NCBI GenBank assembly: GCA_964608455.1
Contig: CAZSNM010000002.1
Span: forward strand, 1-64,000
DNA: 64,000 nt
Source of the DNA: DTDX01 sp964608455
GTDB lineage: Archaea; Thermoproteota; Bathyarchaeia; 40CM-2-53-6; DTDX01
Direction: 5' to 3'
The translations under genes were made by a program, and so were the position numbers. Position 1 is the stretch's first letter. Every line of letters starts with the position of its first letter. This document shows positions 1 to 7,528 of the stretch, piece after piece. The notes below the pieces were generated by a model. The model was not told where the DNA came from and searched no databases. It saw nothing but the letters and a program-made list of their open reading frames with translations.

Positions 1-106
1 TTTAGAAAACTAGCTTTAATATGAAAAAAGACTTGCATCAACCTTTTTAGGCTTTGGAATAAACTCTCCCACAGCCGTTGGCACAGATCTACTTCACGGC
101 TTCCTC

Positions 107-733
107 ATGAAATCTGTTGGTTCTATGAAACATTTTAACCAGAAGACCGTCAATGGAGAATTGACGAAGCAACTACTAATCGGTGCGGCGCCCGCCTCTC
201 TAATGGGCGCATTGTTAACATCTCATCTAGCCAAAGGAAGCCTCAACCAGGTTAACGCATGGATCATCTTCACACTTTCAGGTTTACTAATCCTCACCGG
301 CGCATTAACGCTAGCTCAAACGTTTGCCTCAGCTAAATTATCCGGTCAGAAGCTATTACTTGCAGCCCCCTCCTCTGTTTATAAGGCGATGGCCCTTATA
401 GTAGGCTTTGTAGTAGGCTTTTTAGTCAGCGTCACCTCCATCGGTGCTGGCGCCTTATTAATGCCCTTCCTACTCCTATTCTTTCCTATCTCTCTACGCC
501 ATGTGGTTGGGACCGATATATCGGTGGCTGCCATTCTTACAGCGATACCAGGACTCACCTACCTTTACTTTGGATTAGTAAACCTGAAGCTATTAGGTTT
601 ACTGCTCATCGGCTCGGTACCCGGAATTTTGATTGGAGCCAGTTTAAATCATATGGCGCCAATTAGGGCTATAAGGCTTTTATTAGGCGTCATTTTAACC
701 ATCATAGGGTTCATCATGATATTGTTTAGGTGA
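107..733 (+). CDS. TauE/SafE family sulfite/sulfonate permease, 5' end damaged
   Basis: Integral membrane anion permease of the TauE/SafE (DUF81) family, whose members move sulfite, sulfonates or related sulfur anions. The second family repeat is intact: a Gly-rich helix (SIGAGALLMPF) followed by VVGTDI and LTAIPGLTYLYFG. The first repeat is only partly present. Its AVGTDLLHGFL signature straddles the first ATG, and similarity-like sequence (STFLGFGINSPTAVGTD) is encoded upstream in the same frame back to about base 32. An in-frame stop lies at 17-19, and no ATG, GTG or TTG comes before 107. At 208 residues it is shorter than the usual 250-270. Either the first helix is lost or a frameshift lies near the A-run at 24-29. 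The stop TGA (731-733) abuts cysH, so it is probably part of a sulfate-assimilation operon. Confidence 0.75.
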   Translation: MKSVGSMKHFNQKTVNGELTKQLLIGAAPASLMGALLTSHLAKGSLNQVNAWIIFTLSGLLILTGALTLAQTFASAKLSGQKLLLAAPSSVYKAMALIVGFVVGFLVSVTSIGAGALLMPFLLLFFPISLRHVVGTDISVAAILTAIPGLTYLYFGLVNLKLLGLLLIGSVPGILIGASLNHMAPIRAIRLLLGVILTIIGFIMILFR

Positions 734-739
734 TTGGAA

Positions 740-1471
740 ATGATTAAAAAGCAAGTTTTGGAGGATTTGAAGCAAAGGCTTGAAGGCGAAACGGCTGAGG
801 TAGTCTTAAAATGGGCGTTAAATAGGTTTCATCCGAAAATAGCCCTCGCTTCCAGCTTCAGCGCCGAGGACGTTGTGTTAATAGACATGTTATGTAAGTT
901 GCAGGAAAACCCCCGTATCTTTACTATAGACACGGGCAGGCTACCTCAAGAAACATACACCTTAATTGACCGAATAAGGAACAAATATAGCGTAACCATA
1001 GAGGTTTACTTCCCTAGAACAGAGGATGTTGAAGCAATTGTCAGAAACCACGGCTTAAACCTGTTCTACAAAAGTTTGGATTTAAGGGTTCTATGCTGTA
1101 ATGTGAGGAAGGTTGAGCCCCTGAAAAGGGCCTTGAAAAACTTAGAGGCTTGGATAACAGGTTTGAGGAGAGAGCAGTCTCCTTCTCGAAGGGGAATATC
1201 GAAAATAGAGTTGGATCAAGACCATGGTGGATTGATAAAGGTCAACCCGATCGCAGACTGGTCTAGAGAGCAAGTATGGGATTACATAGTGAAAAATAAG
1301 GTTCCATATAACGAGCTTTACGATAAGGGATACGCTAGCATAGGTTGCGCCCCTTGCACAAGGCCGGTTAAACCAGGAGAAGAGGAGAGAGCTGGTAGAT
1401 GGTGGTGGGAAAATAGTGGCGTAAAGGAATGCGGGTTACATCACAACTTCAGGATCAAAATTAAACCTTAA
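740..1471 (+). CDS. cysH: Assimilatory APS reductase with [4Fe-4S] cluster (PAPS reductase family)
   Basis: Reduces activated sulfate (adenylyl sulfate) to sulfite in the cytosol. The PP-loop-like ALASSFSAEDVVLID segment is near residue 35. The iron-sulfur Cys pair in VLCCNVRKVEPL and the later GCAPCTRPV pair together give the CC...CxxC pattern of APS reductases, which the cluster-less PAPS reductases lack. The C-terminal KECGLH carries the catalytic Cys. I chose ATG 740 because AGGTGA (728-733) sits 6 nt before it; an in-frame TTG at 734 is also possible. It follows the permease without a gap and precedes ATP sulfurylase. No APS kinase is visible nearby, which fits direct use of APS. G+C and codon use are richer than in the genes after 2.7 kb. 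Confidence 0.93.
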   Translation: MIKKQVLEDLKQRLEGETAEVVLKWALNRFHPKIALASSFSAEDVVLIDMLCKLQENPRIFTIDTGRLPQETYTLIDRIRNKYSVTIEVYFPRTEDVEAIVRNHGLNLFYKSLDLRVLCCNVRKVEPLKRALKNLEAWITGLRREQSPSRRGISKIELDQDHGGLIKVNPIADWSREQVWDYIVKNKVPYNELYDKGYASIGCAPCTRPVKPGEEERAGRWWWENSGVKECGLHHNFRIKIKP

Positions 1472-1487
1472 AAATAGGGGACATAGA

Positions 1488-2657
1488 TTGGTTTCAGAAC
1501 CCTATGGTGGTAAATTAGTATTAAGTGTGATGAATGAAGAGGAGAGAGCGAAGTGGTTAAGCGAGTTTAATGAGCTTCCAAGATTAGAGATGGATAAAAG
1601 AGCGGCATTGGATGTCGAGAAAATCGCCTTCGGGGCTTACAGTCCTTTGGAGGGGTTTATGATCGAAGACGAGTACCTAAGCGTGTTGCATAAGGAAAGA
1701 CTGATGAATGGCTTACCTTGGACAATTCCCATAATATTCACTCCAACAATCACGTGGGTGGCGAAGGATACGAATGTGGGAGAAAAGGTGGTGTTGTGTT
1801 TTCGAGGAAGGCCAATTGCCATCCTAGAAGTGGAGGATAAGTTCACATATAATAAGAGGGAGCTCGCCGAACAAGTTTATGGTGTGTATGATCCCTGTCA
1901 CCCAGACGTAAGGAAAATTCAAGCCTCCGGAGAAGTTGCCTTGGGAGGTAAGGTGAAGTTGATTCAACCCGTCACAAAGCTTGAAGCATTTCGAGAACTA
2001 ACACCTAGCGAAGCTCGTGGAGAATTTGAGAAAAGAGGGTGGTCCACGATCGCCGCGTATCAGACTAGGAACCCTCCTCATTGGGCTCACGAGTACATTC
2101 AAAGATGTGTGTTGGAAATTATGGACGGCCTCTTTATTCATCCAGTTATCGGTGAATTGAAGCAGGGAGATTTTCCCCCTGAAGCCATAATTCAAGGCTA
2201 TATGTACCTGGTGGAGCATTATTATCCGAAAAATAGAGTGCTCCTCTCCCCGCTTTCCATTTCCATGAGATATGCTGGACCCAAGGCAGCCGTGTTCTTA
2301 GCGATCATAAGAAAAAACTACGGTTGCACCCATTTCATCGTAGGAAGGGACATAGCCGGCGTGAGAAACTACTATGAACCCTATGCAGCCCATAAAAAGC
2401 TTAAGGAGTTAGACATTGGCATAGAGCCAATTCTCTTCAAGGAATCATTTTACTGTAAACGATGTCATATAATGGCAACGGAGAAAACCTGTGGCCACTC
2501 AGCAAAAGATCGAGTAGAAATTCGCATGACGCTCATTAGGGATATGATAGCTCAAGGGATCAAACCTTCAAGCGACGTGATGAGACCTGAGATCGCAGAA
2601 ATTCTGTTCAATTTCAGAGAAAAATTGCGGTGTGATTGGGGGGAAGAAGGCGATTGA
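1488..2657 (+). CDS. sat: ATP sulfurylase (sulfate adenylyltransferase)
   Basis: Makes adenylyl sulfate from ATP and sulfate, the first step of assimilation and the substrate for the upstream APS reductase. The 389-residue protein has the sulfate/ATP motif QTRNPPHWAHE near residue 188, with both His of HxxH kept. The C-terminal CKRCHIMATEKTCGH matches the zinc site of archaeal and symbiont-type Sat proteins. The family's GRDHAG motif reads GRDIAGV here, losing a usually conserved His. It starts with TTG 1488, supported by GGGGA (1477-1481). It is the last gene of the G+C-richer block; composition changes just after its stop. ATP sulfurylase is certain at family level; full activity is an inference because of the altered motif. 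Confidence 0.93.
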   Translation: MVSEPYGGKLVLSVMNEEERAKWLSEFNELPRLEMDKRAALDVEKIAFGAYSPLEGFMIEDEYLSVLHKERLMNGLPWTIPIIFTPTITWVAKDTNVGEKVVLCFRGRPIAILEVEDKFTYNKRELAEQVYGVYDPCHPDVRKIQASGEVALGGKVKLIQPVTKLEAFRELTPSEARGEFEKRGWSTIAAYQTRNPPHWAHEYIQRCVLEIMDGLFIHPVIGELKQGDFPPEAIIQGYMYLVEHYYPKNRVLLSPLSISMRYAGPKAAVFLAIIRKNYGCTHFIVGRDIAGVRNYYEPYAAHKKLKELDIGIEPILFKESFYCKRCHIMATEKTCGHSAKDRVEIRMTLIRDMIAQGIKPSSDVMRPEIAEILFNFREKLRCDWGEEGD

Positions 2658-2848
2658 TGTAGTCCATCTCCTGTGCAAACCAGAAAATAACGTTATTTTA
2701 GAGCTCATGAAAGTTGGAGGAGGAAAGTCTTTATATGTATTTCTTACGGCTCAAGCATTTAAACATAATTTTTACGCTGATATTGGCTTACATTCTTTTT
2801 GGCAGATAGTAAATAGTAACGCATCCTCAATAATAGAGGTGAGTAAGT
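2658..2848. other. Composition junction and probable leader of the sulfite reductase gene
   Basis: Just past the sat stop codon the sequence shifts from the G+C-richer upstream block to the AT-rich background. A TATA-like CTTTATATG (2729-2737) behind a purine-rich stretch could drive the sulfite reductase gene, and GAGGTG at 2836-2841 could act as its ribosome site. An ORF crossing 2632-2898 is the only other open frame. It overlaps sat and has no recognisable similarity, so I do not call it. Confidence 0.4.
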
Positions 2849-2935
2849 ATTATAGATTCATTAGAAAGATTTGTTGGAAAGTATGCTTTAGGATATGAAA
2901 AAGGCGAAGGATCGAATCACTTCCTAAGAATCAAA

Positions 2936-4315
2936 GTGGTTGGGGGAGAATTAACTACCACTCAAGCTAAAGCGATAGCTGAACTTTCTGAAACTTATGG
3001 AAAAGGATACCTAGAAATAACTACTAGGCATGACATTCAATTACATTGGATCGAAGATGAAGATGCTCCAGAAATATTCGCTAAGCTTGAAGAGGTAGGC
3101 TTAACCACAGATATGTGCGGTCAAGCTTATCCGGAAGCTAGATATGGCGATGTGAGAAACATAGTTTCATGCCCAGTCTCAGGCGTGCAAAAAGGAGAGC
3201 TTATTGATACTTTACCAATAGTTAAAGAAGCTGTAAAGTTTTTTACAGGCAAGAAAGAATATTTGGATTTACCAAGAAAATTTAAGATAGCCACATCTGG
3301 ATGTCCGTTAAACTGCATTAAGCCTGAGATTAACGATTTAGCTCTTATAGCCGTTAAAACAGAGAATAGCATAGGATTTACTGCTTTAATTGGAGGAGGA
3401 ATCGGTCCCCCTCCAATGTTGGCTAGACCTCTGAACGTTTATATACCGCCTGAAGAAGTTTTAAGCTTTCTTAAAGCTATCATAGAAGTTTATAGGGATT
3501 ATGGAAGCAGAGAATCTAAAGCTAAAGCTCGCTTTAAATGGATGGTTGAAGCTTTAGGAATAGAAAAAATCAGAATGCTTATAGAAGAGAGATTAGGTAA
3601 AAAGCTTGAAATCTTTGATGCAAAAACCTTAAAGCTGAATTGGGGAGAGCATATAGGCTATCAGCCTCAAAAGCAGGATGGCTTATTCTTTCTTGTAGTT
3701 CCAATTCCGTTGGGTATGTTAACTGCTGATAAATTTTTAAAGATCGCACAGATAGCAGATGATTATTGCGAAGGGAAATTTAGGCTTTCACCACTTCAAA
3801 AGATAGTTTTAATAAACATTCCTGAAGAAAAGTTGAACGAAGTTAAAGAAAGGCTTGAGCAAATAGGCTTTTCTATGAATGGGTCTTTTCTAAGGTGGAC
3901 TACAGTTGCCTGTCCAGGGCACTTCTGCGGAAAAGCTTTAGAAAATCCTAAAGTTAGGGCTTTAGAAGTTATAAAGCATTTAGAAAATGTTCTTAATGGT
4001 AAGCTTGAAAATGGATACATTAGAATATGCTTTAGTGGTTGTCCTAACAGCTGTGGTCATCATGCTATAGCTGATATAGGGCTTCAGGCGGTGAAGCTGA
4101 GAGGTAACAATCCTATGCCAGCATACGATATTTATCTCGGGACGGAGACAAAGGTCTCTAAGCTTTTTCTTAAAGCTGTTCCAGCCGATAAAGTTAAACT
4201 TAAGCTAGAAGGCATTCTTAAGGCTTACTTAAATTCACGAGATGAATTTAAAAGTTTTAGAAATTTCGCTGAAAGTTTATTGACGAGGGGAAGCTTGAAT
4301 GAGTATAAAGTTTGA
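2936..4315 (+). CDS. Siroheme [4Fe-4S] sulfite/nitrite reductase, start uncertain
   Basis: Six-electron reduction of sulfite to sulfide (or nitrite to ammonia); sulfite is favoured by the neighbouring sat and cysH. Two ferredoxin-like half repeats are visible: GGELTTTQAKAIAEL...EITTRHDIQLHWI at the N terminus and a second after about residue 240. The siroheme/cluster Cys motifs are ACPGHFC (near 324) and GCPNSCGHH (near 367). The first has only four residues between its Cys where five are usual. The frame stays open and family-like upstream of GTG 2936 (LERFVGKYALGYEKGEGSN) back to 2843, without ATG, GTG or TTG. The real start may be an ATT or ATA near 2849-2852, or the 5' end is lost. The tusA-like gene overlaps its 3' end by 17 bp. 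Confidence 0.85.
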   Translation: MVGGELTTTQAKAIAELSETYGKGYLEITTRHDIQLHWIEDEDAPEIFAKLEEVGLTTDMCGQAYPEARYGDVRNIVSCPVSGVQKGELIDTLPIVKEAVKFFTGKKEYLDLPRKFKIATSGCPLNCIKPEINDLALIAVKTENSIGFTALIGGGIGPPPMLARPLNVYIPPEEVLSFLKAIIEVYRDYGSRESKAKARFKWMVEALGIEKIRMLIEERLGKKLEIFDAKTLKLNWGEHIGYQPQKQDGLFFLVVPIPLGMLTADKFLKIAQIADDYCEGKFRLSPLQKIVLINIPEEKLNEVKERLEQIGFSMNGSFLRWTTVACPGHFCGKALENPKVRALEVIKHLENVLNGKLENGYIRICFSGCPNSCGHHAIADIGLQAVKLRGNNPMPAYDIYLGTETKVSKLFLKAVPADKVKLKLEGILKAYLNSRDEFKSFRNFAESLLTRGSLNEYKV

Positions 4316-4550
4316 AAAAATAGGTGAAGATAGGTTTCTTTTAGAAATTTTAGGTTACACTTGTCCATATCCAACACTTTACACAGTAAAGACTTTAAGC
4401 AAGCTCAGCCCAGGAGATTTATTGGAGGTTGTAACAGATAGCCTTCCTTCATGCGAAACTATACCTCAAACGGTAGAGAAGAAGGGGCATAAAGTATTAA
4501 GCGTGACTCAAATTGGAAAGGCACTTTGGAAGATAAAGATAAAAGTATAA
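4299..4550 (+). CDS. TusA-like sulfurtransferase
   Basis: An 83-residue TusA/SirA-fold protein. Family members carry persulfide sulfur on the Cys of a CPxP motif, seen here as GYTCPYPTLYTVKTL near residue 20. A second Cys lies in DSLPSCETIPQTVEKKG, the segment where related proteins keep conserved residues. It overlaps the sulfite reductase end by 17 bp, so the two are probably translationally coupled. A role in handling the sulfide or persulfide product is likely, though TusA proteins also serve tRNA thiolation, molybdopterin synthesis and sulfur oxidation. The exact partner cannot be read from the sequence. Confidence 0.85.
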   Translation: MSIKFEKIGEDRFLLEILGYTCPYPTLYTVKTLSKLSPGDLLEVVTDSLPSCETIPQTVEKKGHKVLSVTQIGKALWKIKIKV

Positions 4551-4563
4551 GGAGGAGATTGCT

Positions 4564-5109
4564 TTGAAAACTAAAGACATTGTTTTAATAGCATCCTTTT
4601 CTGCTATGTGGACTGTTTTACAGATTTACCTCGGGCCGATTGTTGGACGATTTTCTATAGGTCCATTATCCTTTCATGGAACTGTGAATCGCGTAGTAGG
4701 TTGGCTTCTTATGACTGTTTTAGCAGAGCAAACAACAGGTTTTGGAAAAATAACCTTAATGGCGGTTATAGCAGCTCTTGGAACTAGGCCCATAAGAGGA
4801 AACATTCTTGAAGGGATCATTGTAGGTGTAGGCTACGCCTTCGGAGGACTAATTTTTGATGTATTAATTAATTTAAAATCCCAAAGAGGGAGAGGATTCT
4901 ATACCTTGGTATCGATAGTTTCTGGATTATCAGCTTCGATTCCATACATAGCTTCTAAAATTTATTTTTTAGGCTTTTCAGGCTTTATGATGGCTTCTCC
5001 TGCCTATATATTTTCAATAGCTAAAGGGGTTTTCTTTAGCATCTTGGGCTCTAGCTTAGGTTCAGGGGTTAACGCTTCCTTAAGATATTTAAAAAAGGCT
5101 TATAGCTGA
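4564..5109 (+). CDS. ECF-transporter-like S component, substrate unknown
   Basis: A 181-residue membrane protein with about five or six hydrophobic helices. It begins with TKDIVLIASFSAMWTVLQIY, a pattern common to substrate-binding (S) subunits of energy-coupling-factor vitamin importers. No EcfA or EcfT genes lie nearby, as in group II ECF systems that share one energising module. It starts with TTG 4564 behind a strong GGAGGAG (4551-4557). It directly follows the sulfite reductase and tusA-like genes, so it may import a compound tied to sulfur or siroheme metabolism, but that is a guess. Confidence 0.6.
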   Translation: MKTKDIVLIASFSAMWTVLQIYLGPIVGRFSIGPLSFHGTVNRVVGWLLMTVLAEQTTGFGKITLMAVIAALGTRPIRGNILEGIIVGVGYAFGGLIFDVLINLKSQRGRGFYTLVSIVSGLSASIPYIASKIYFLGFSGFMMASPAYIFSIAKGVFFSILGSSLGSGVNASLRYLKKAYS

Positions 5110-5124
5110 AAAAATTAAAGTGCA

Positions 5125-6264
5125 TTAATGTGCTTGGCTTAAAATTTCTGAAATAAGTTCATGATCAATTTCGGAAACGTTGTATATTTTACCTTCTCTT
5201 TGAGGCTTGTAAACTTTTTTAATCATCTCTATTCTATCCTTTAGGCTTGGACATTCTTTAAGCCATTCTTTATATTTTTCCATAGATTCTCTAAGCTTTG
5301 GATACCTCGATATTATTTGATTACCATTCTTCTTTAAAAAATCTAAAATGTACTCATAGTATGAAAAAACGCTATCTGCCGATATAACTAATATATCGCC
5401 TTCCTTTAATTTTCTAGCAAGCTTTATAGCGTAAGCAAATCCCATACCTGTTGATGGACCTGCATAAATTCCTTCCTCCCAAAGTTTTATTAAAGCCGCA
5501 TAAGTATCTAGGTCATCTACAGTAACTACTTCTCCACCTAATGTTGGAGAGTATATTTCTGGGCTCCATTCGCATCCATTAACTATATGGTGCACGCCTG
5601 GCACATGATGCTCCTTAGGAGGTTGCACACCTACGATTTTAACCTTACTCCCTTCCATTCGGTTTCCTAAAGACAATCCCATAAATGTCCCTACACTTCC
5701 AAGTTGAACAGGTATGTAATCAACTCTATCGAGTTGCTCCTTTATTTCTTGCCAAGTCATGAATAAATGGGAAAGAACGTTTTGCCAGCTATTGTATTGA
5801 TCTATGTTTACTAGCTGAAGACGGTTATGCTCAGCTAGCGATCTTGTAAAGAAAACTGTTGTCTCCCTTGGACAAAGATCGTATTCCTCAGTTATATGTA
5901 TAATATCAACTCCCAATGCTGTAAGAATTTTAATATTTTCTTTAGGTATTTTAGGTGGAACTACAGATATAAGCCTTCTTCCTTCTTTTATAAATTTTAA
6001 GCCTAATTCTCTAGCAAAGTTTCCTGAAGATGCTGAAATTATAGCTTTTCTCGAATTTATATATCCTTTTTTAGCAAGATCTTCCAGTATAAAAAGAGCT
6101 GGTTTACGCTTTATGGTTCTTAACGGATCCTCATCAATATTTTTAGGATATTCCCTTTTAAGGAAAATATTAACTTTGCCGTTAGATAAACCCTTAACTT
6201 CTTCTATCCTTGTTGGTTTAAGCTCTTCTTTGTATATGGCTTCTATAATTTTTATCGCCTTCAC
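5125..6264 (-). CDS. PLP-dependent cysteine synthase-fold enzyme (possible O-phosphoserine sulfhydrylase)
   Basis: Fold-type II PLP enzyme. Visible features are the Lys-bearing segment TIKRKPALFILEDL near residue 50, which takes the place of the family's SVKDR, the phosphate-gripping ASSGNFAREL near residue 80, and a glycine loop LGSVGTFMGLSLG near 195. At 379 residues it is longer than plain cysteine synthases and close to archaeal O-phosphoserine sulfhydrylases and threonine-synthase-like proteins. It ends 16 bp from the convergent S-component gene. Beside a sulfate-to-sulfide pathway it would logically join sulfide to an activated serine. A different beta-replacement reaction is possible because the Lys motif is atypical. 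Confidence 0.7.
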   Translation of the reverse strand: MKAIKIIEAIYKEELKPTRIEEVKGLSNGKVNIFLKREYPKNIDEDPLRTIKRKPALFILEDLAKKGYINSRKAIISASSGNFARELGLKFIKEGRRLISVVPPKIPKENIKILTALGVDIIHITEEYDLCPRETTVFFTRSLAEHNRLQLVNIDQYNSWQNVLSHLFMTWQEIKEQLDRVDYIPVQLGSVGTFMGLSLGNRMEGSKVKIVGVQPPKEHHVPGVHHIVNGCEWSPEIYSPTLGGEVVTVDDLDTYAALIKLWEEGIYAGPSTGMGFAYAIKLARKLKEGDILVISADSVFSYYEYILDFLKKNGNQIISRYPKLRESMEKYKEWLKECPSLKDRIEMIKKVYKPQREGKIYNVSEIDHELISEILSQAH

Positions 6265-6412
6265 GCCAATAGTATAATTATAACTGCGTTATAAATTTTA
6301 CGCAGCTATGATGCTTAAATTTTGAAGCGCTAAGCTTAGTAAATAACAAAAACTTCATAAAGCTTAAAAGCGCTTTACGCAAAAACATACTTTTGTTTTT
6401 AGGCGAATATTA

Positions 6413-7528
6413 ATGATTAAAAAATGCTTTAATGAGGAATCTCCTGAATATGTTAGGATAAGTTTTGCAGCTGCTATAACGCTTAGATTTATGCCAGGAA
6501 AATTCTTTAGAGATGCAAAGCTTTATTGTCTTAATCTTCTGTTAGCATATAATGATGGATGCGTTGGCAAATGTGCTTACTGTGGACTCTCCAAATCTAG
6601 AGTAATAAGTAAGCCATGGATTGATCAAAGTTTTATTCGAGTAGATTGGCCTATTGTTCCTTTAAAGGAATTCATTAAAAGAATGGAAAAATGTCCTCAT
6701 ATAGAAAGAGTATGCGTTTCAATGATTACGCATAGGAAAGCTCCTGAAGATACATTAACGATTGTAAGAAATCTTAGGGAAAAAACGGATTCTATATCTT
6801 CTTTAATAGCTCCAACAATTGTTAATGAAGGTTGGCTATGTAAGCTTAAGGATGCTGGAGCAGATAAAGTTGGCATAGCAATAGATGCGGCAACTCCTAA
6901 GCTTTTTGATAAATTAAGGGGTAAAGGAGTTGGAGGCCCACATAGATGGAGTTGGTACTGGAGAATCGCTGAAAAGGCTTTAGAAATATTTGGAAGACAT
7001 AATGTAGGAATTCATCTTATAGTTGGCTTAGGTGAAACTGAAGAAGAAATGGTTATGACCATTCAAAAGGCTTACAATATAGGGGCCTTAACGCATTTAT
7101 TTTCTTTCTTTCCAGAGCCTGGCTCACTGCTTGAATTTCTTCCTCAACCTCCAATAGGAAAGTATAGAAGGATTCAGCTAGCAAGATACTTAATAAATAA
7201 AGGTATATCAACTTACGAAGAAATGAAGTTTGATGAAAAGGAAAGAATAATAGATTTTGGAGTAAGCAAAGAAACTTATGATAAAATTATTGAAAGCGGT
7301 CTTCCTTTTATGACTTCTGGTTGCGCAGGTAGAAGCATGGAAAATGCTTGTAATAGGCCTTTTTCTGATTGCACTCCATATCAAGCATATATAGGTGAGA
7401 TGAGGAACTTTCCTTTTAAACCAAGCGAGGAAGATATCTTTATAATAAAAAAACAAATTAAAGATTATTCAGACACCCCTATTAAGGTATGGATTAATAA
7501 AAATGAGGATTCAACTGATGTCTTTTAA
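6413..7528 (+). CDS. Radical SAM protein, LipS-type lipoyl synthase component (first of pair)
   Basis: A 371-residue radical SAM enzyme with the CxxxCxxC cluster motif in CVGKCAYCGLSK near residue 45. C-terminal Cys residues (SGCAGR, NACNRPFSDC near 305-325) could hold an auxiliary cluster that donates sulfur. It is first in a tight run: a second radical SAM gene overlaps it by 26 bp, then come a lipoate ligase, a flavoprotein and a GcvH-like carrier. Known archaeal and sulfur-oxidiser lipoate pathways use a LipS1/LipS2 pair, each adding one sulfur to octanoyl groups. That context is the main basis for the call; I cannot say which of the two this is. Confidence 0.72.
   Translation: MIKKCFNEESPEYVRISFAAAITLRFMPGKFFRDAKLYCLNLLLAYNDGCVGKCAYCGLSKSRVISKPWIDQSFIRVDWPIVPLKEFIKRMEKCPHIERVCVSMITHRKAPEDTLTIVRNLREKTDSISSLIAPTIVNEGWLCKLKDAGADKVGIAIDAATPKLFDKLRGKGVGGPHRWSWYWRIAEKALEIFGRHNVGIHLIVGLGETEEEMVMTIQKAYNIGALTHLFSFFPEPGSLLEFLPQPPIGKYRRIQLARYLINKGISTYEEMKFDEKERIIDFGVSKETYDKIIESGLPFMTSGCAGRSMENACNRPFSDCTPYQAYIGEMRNFPFKPSEEDIFIIKKQIKDYSDTPIKVWINKNEDSTDVF

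Noticed and set aside
2632..2898. Open frame of 88 codons between sat and the sulfite reductase gene
   Set aside because: It overlaps sat by 26 bp, its product resembles nothing, and its second half is an out-of-frame reading of the sulfite reductase extension.
6265..6412. Possible riboswitch or structured leader before the lipoate cluster
   Set aside because: AT-rich with scattered GCGCT/ACGCA words but no extended stem that I can trace.
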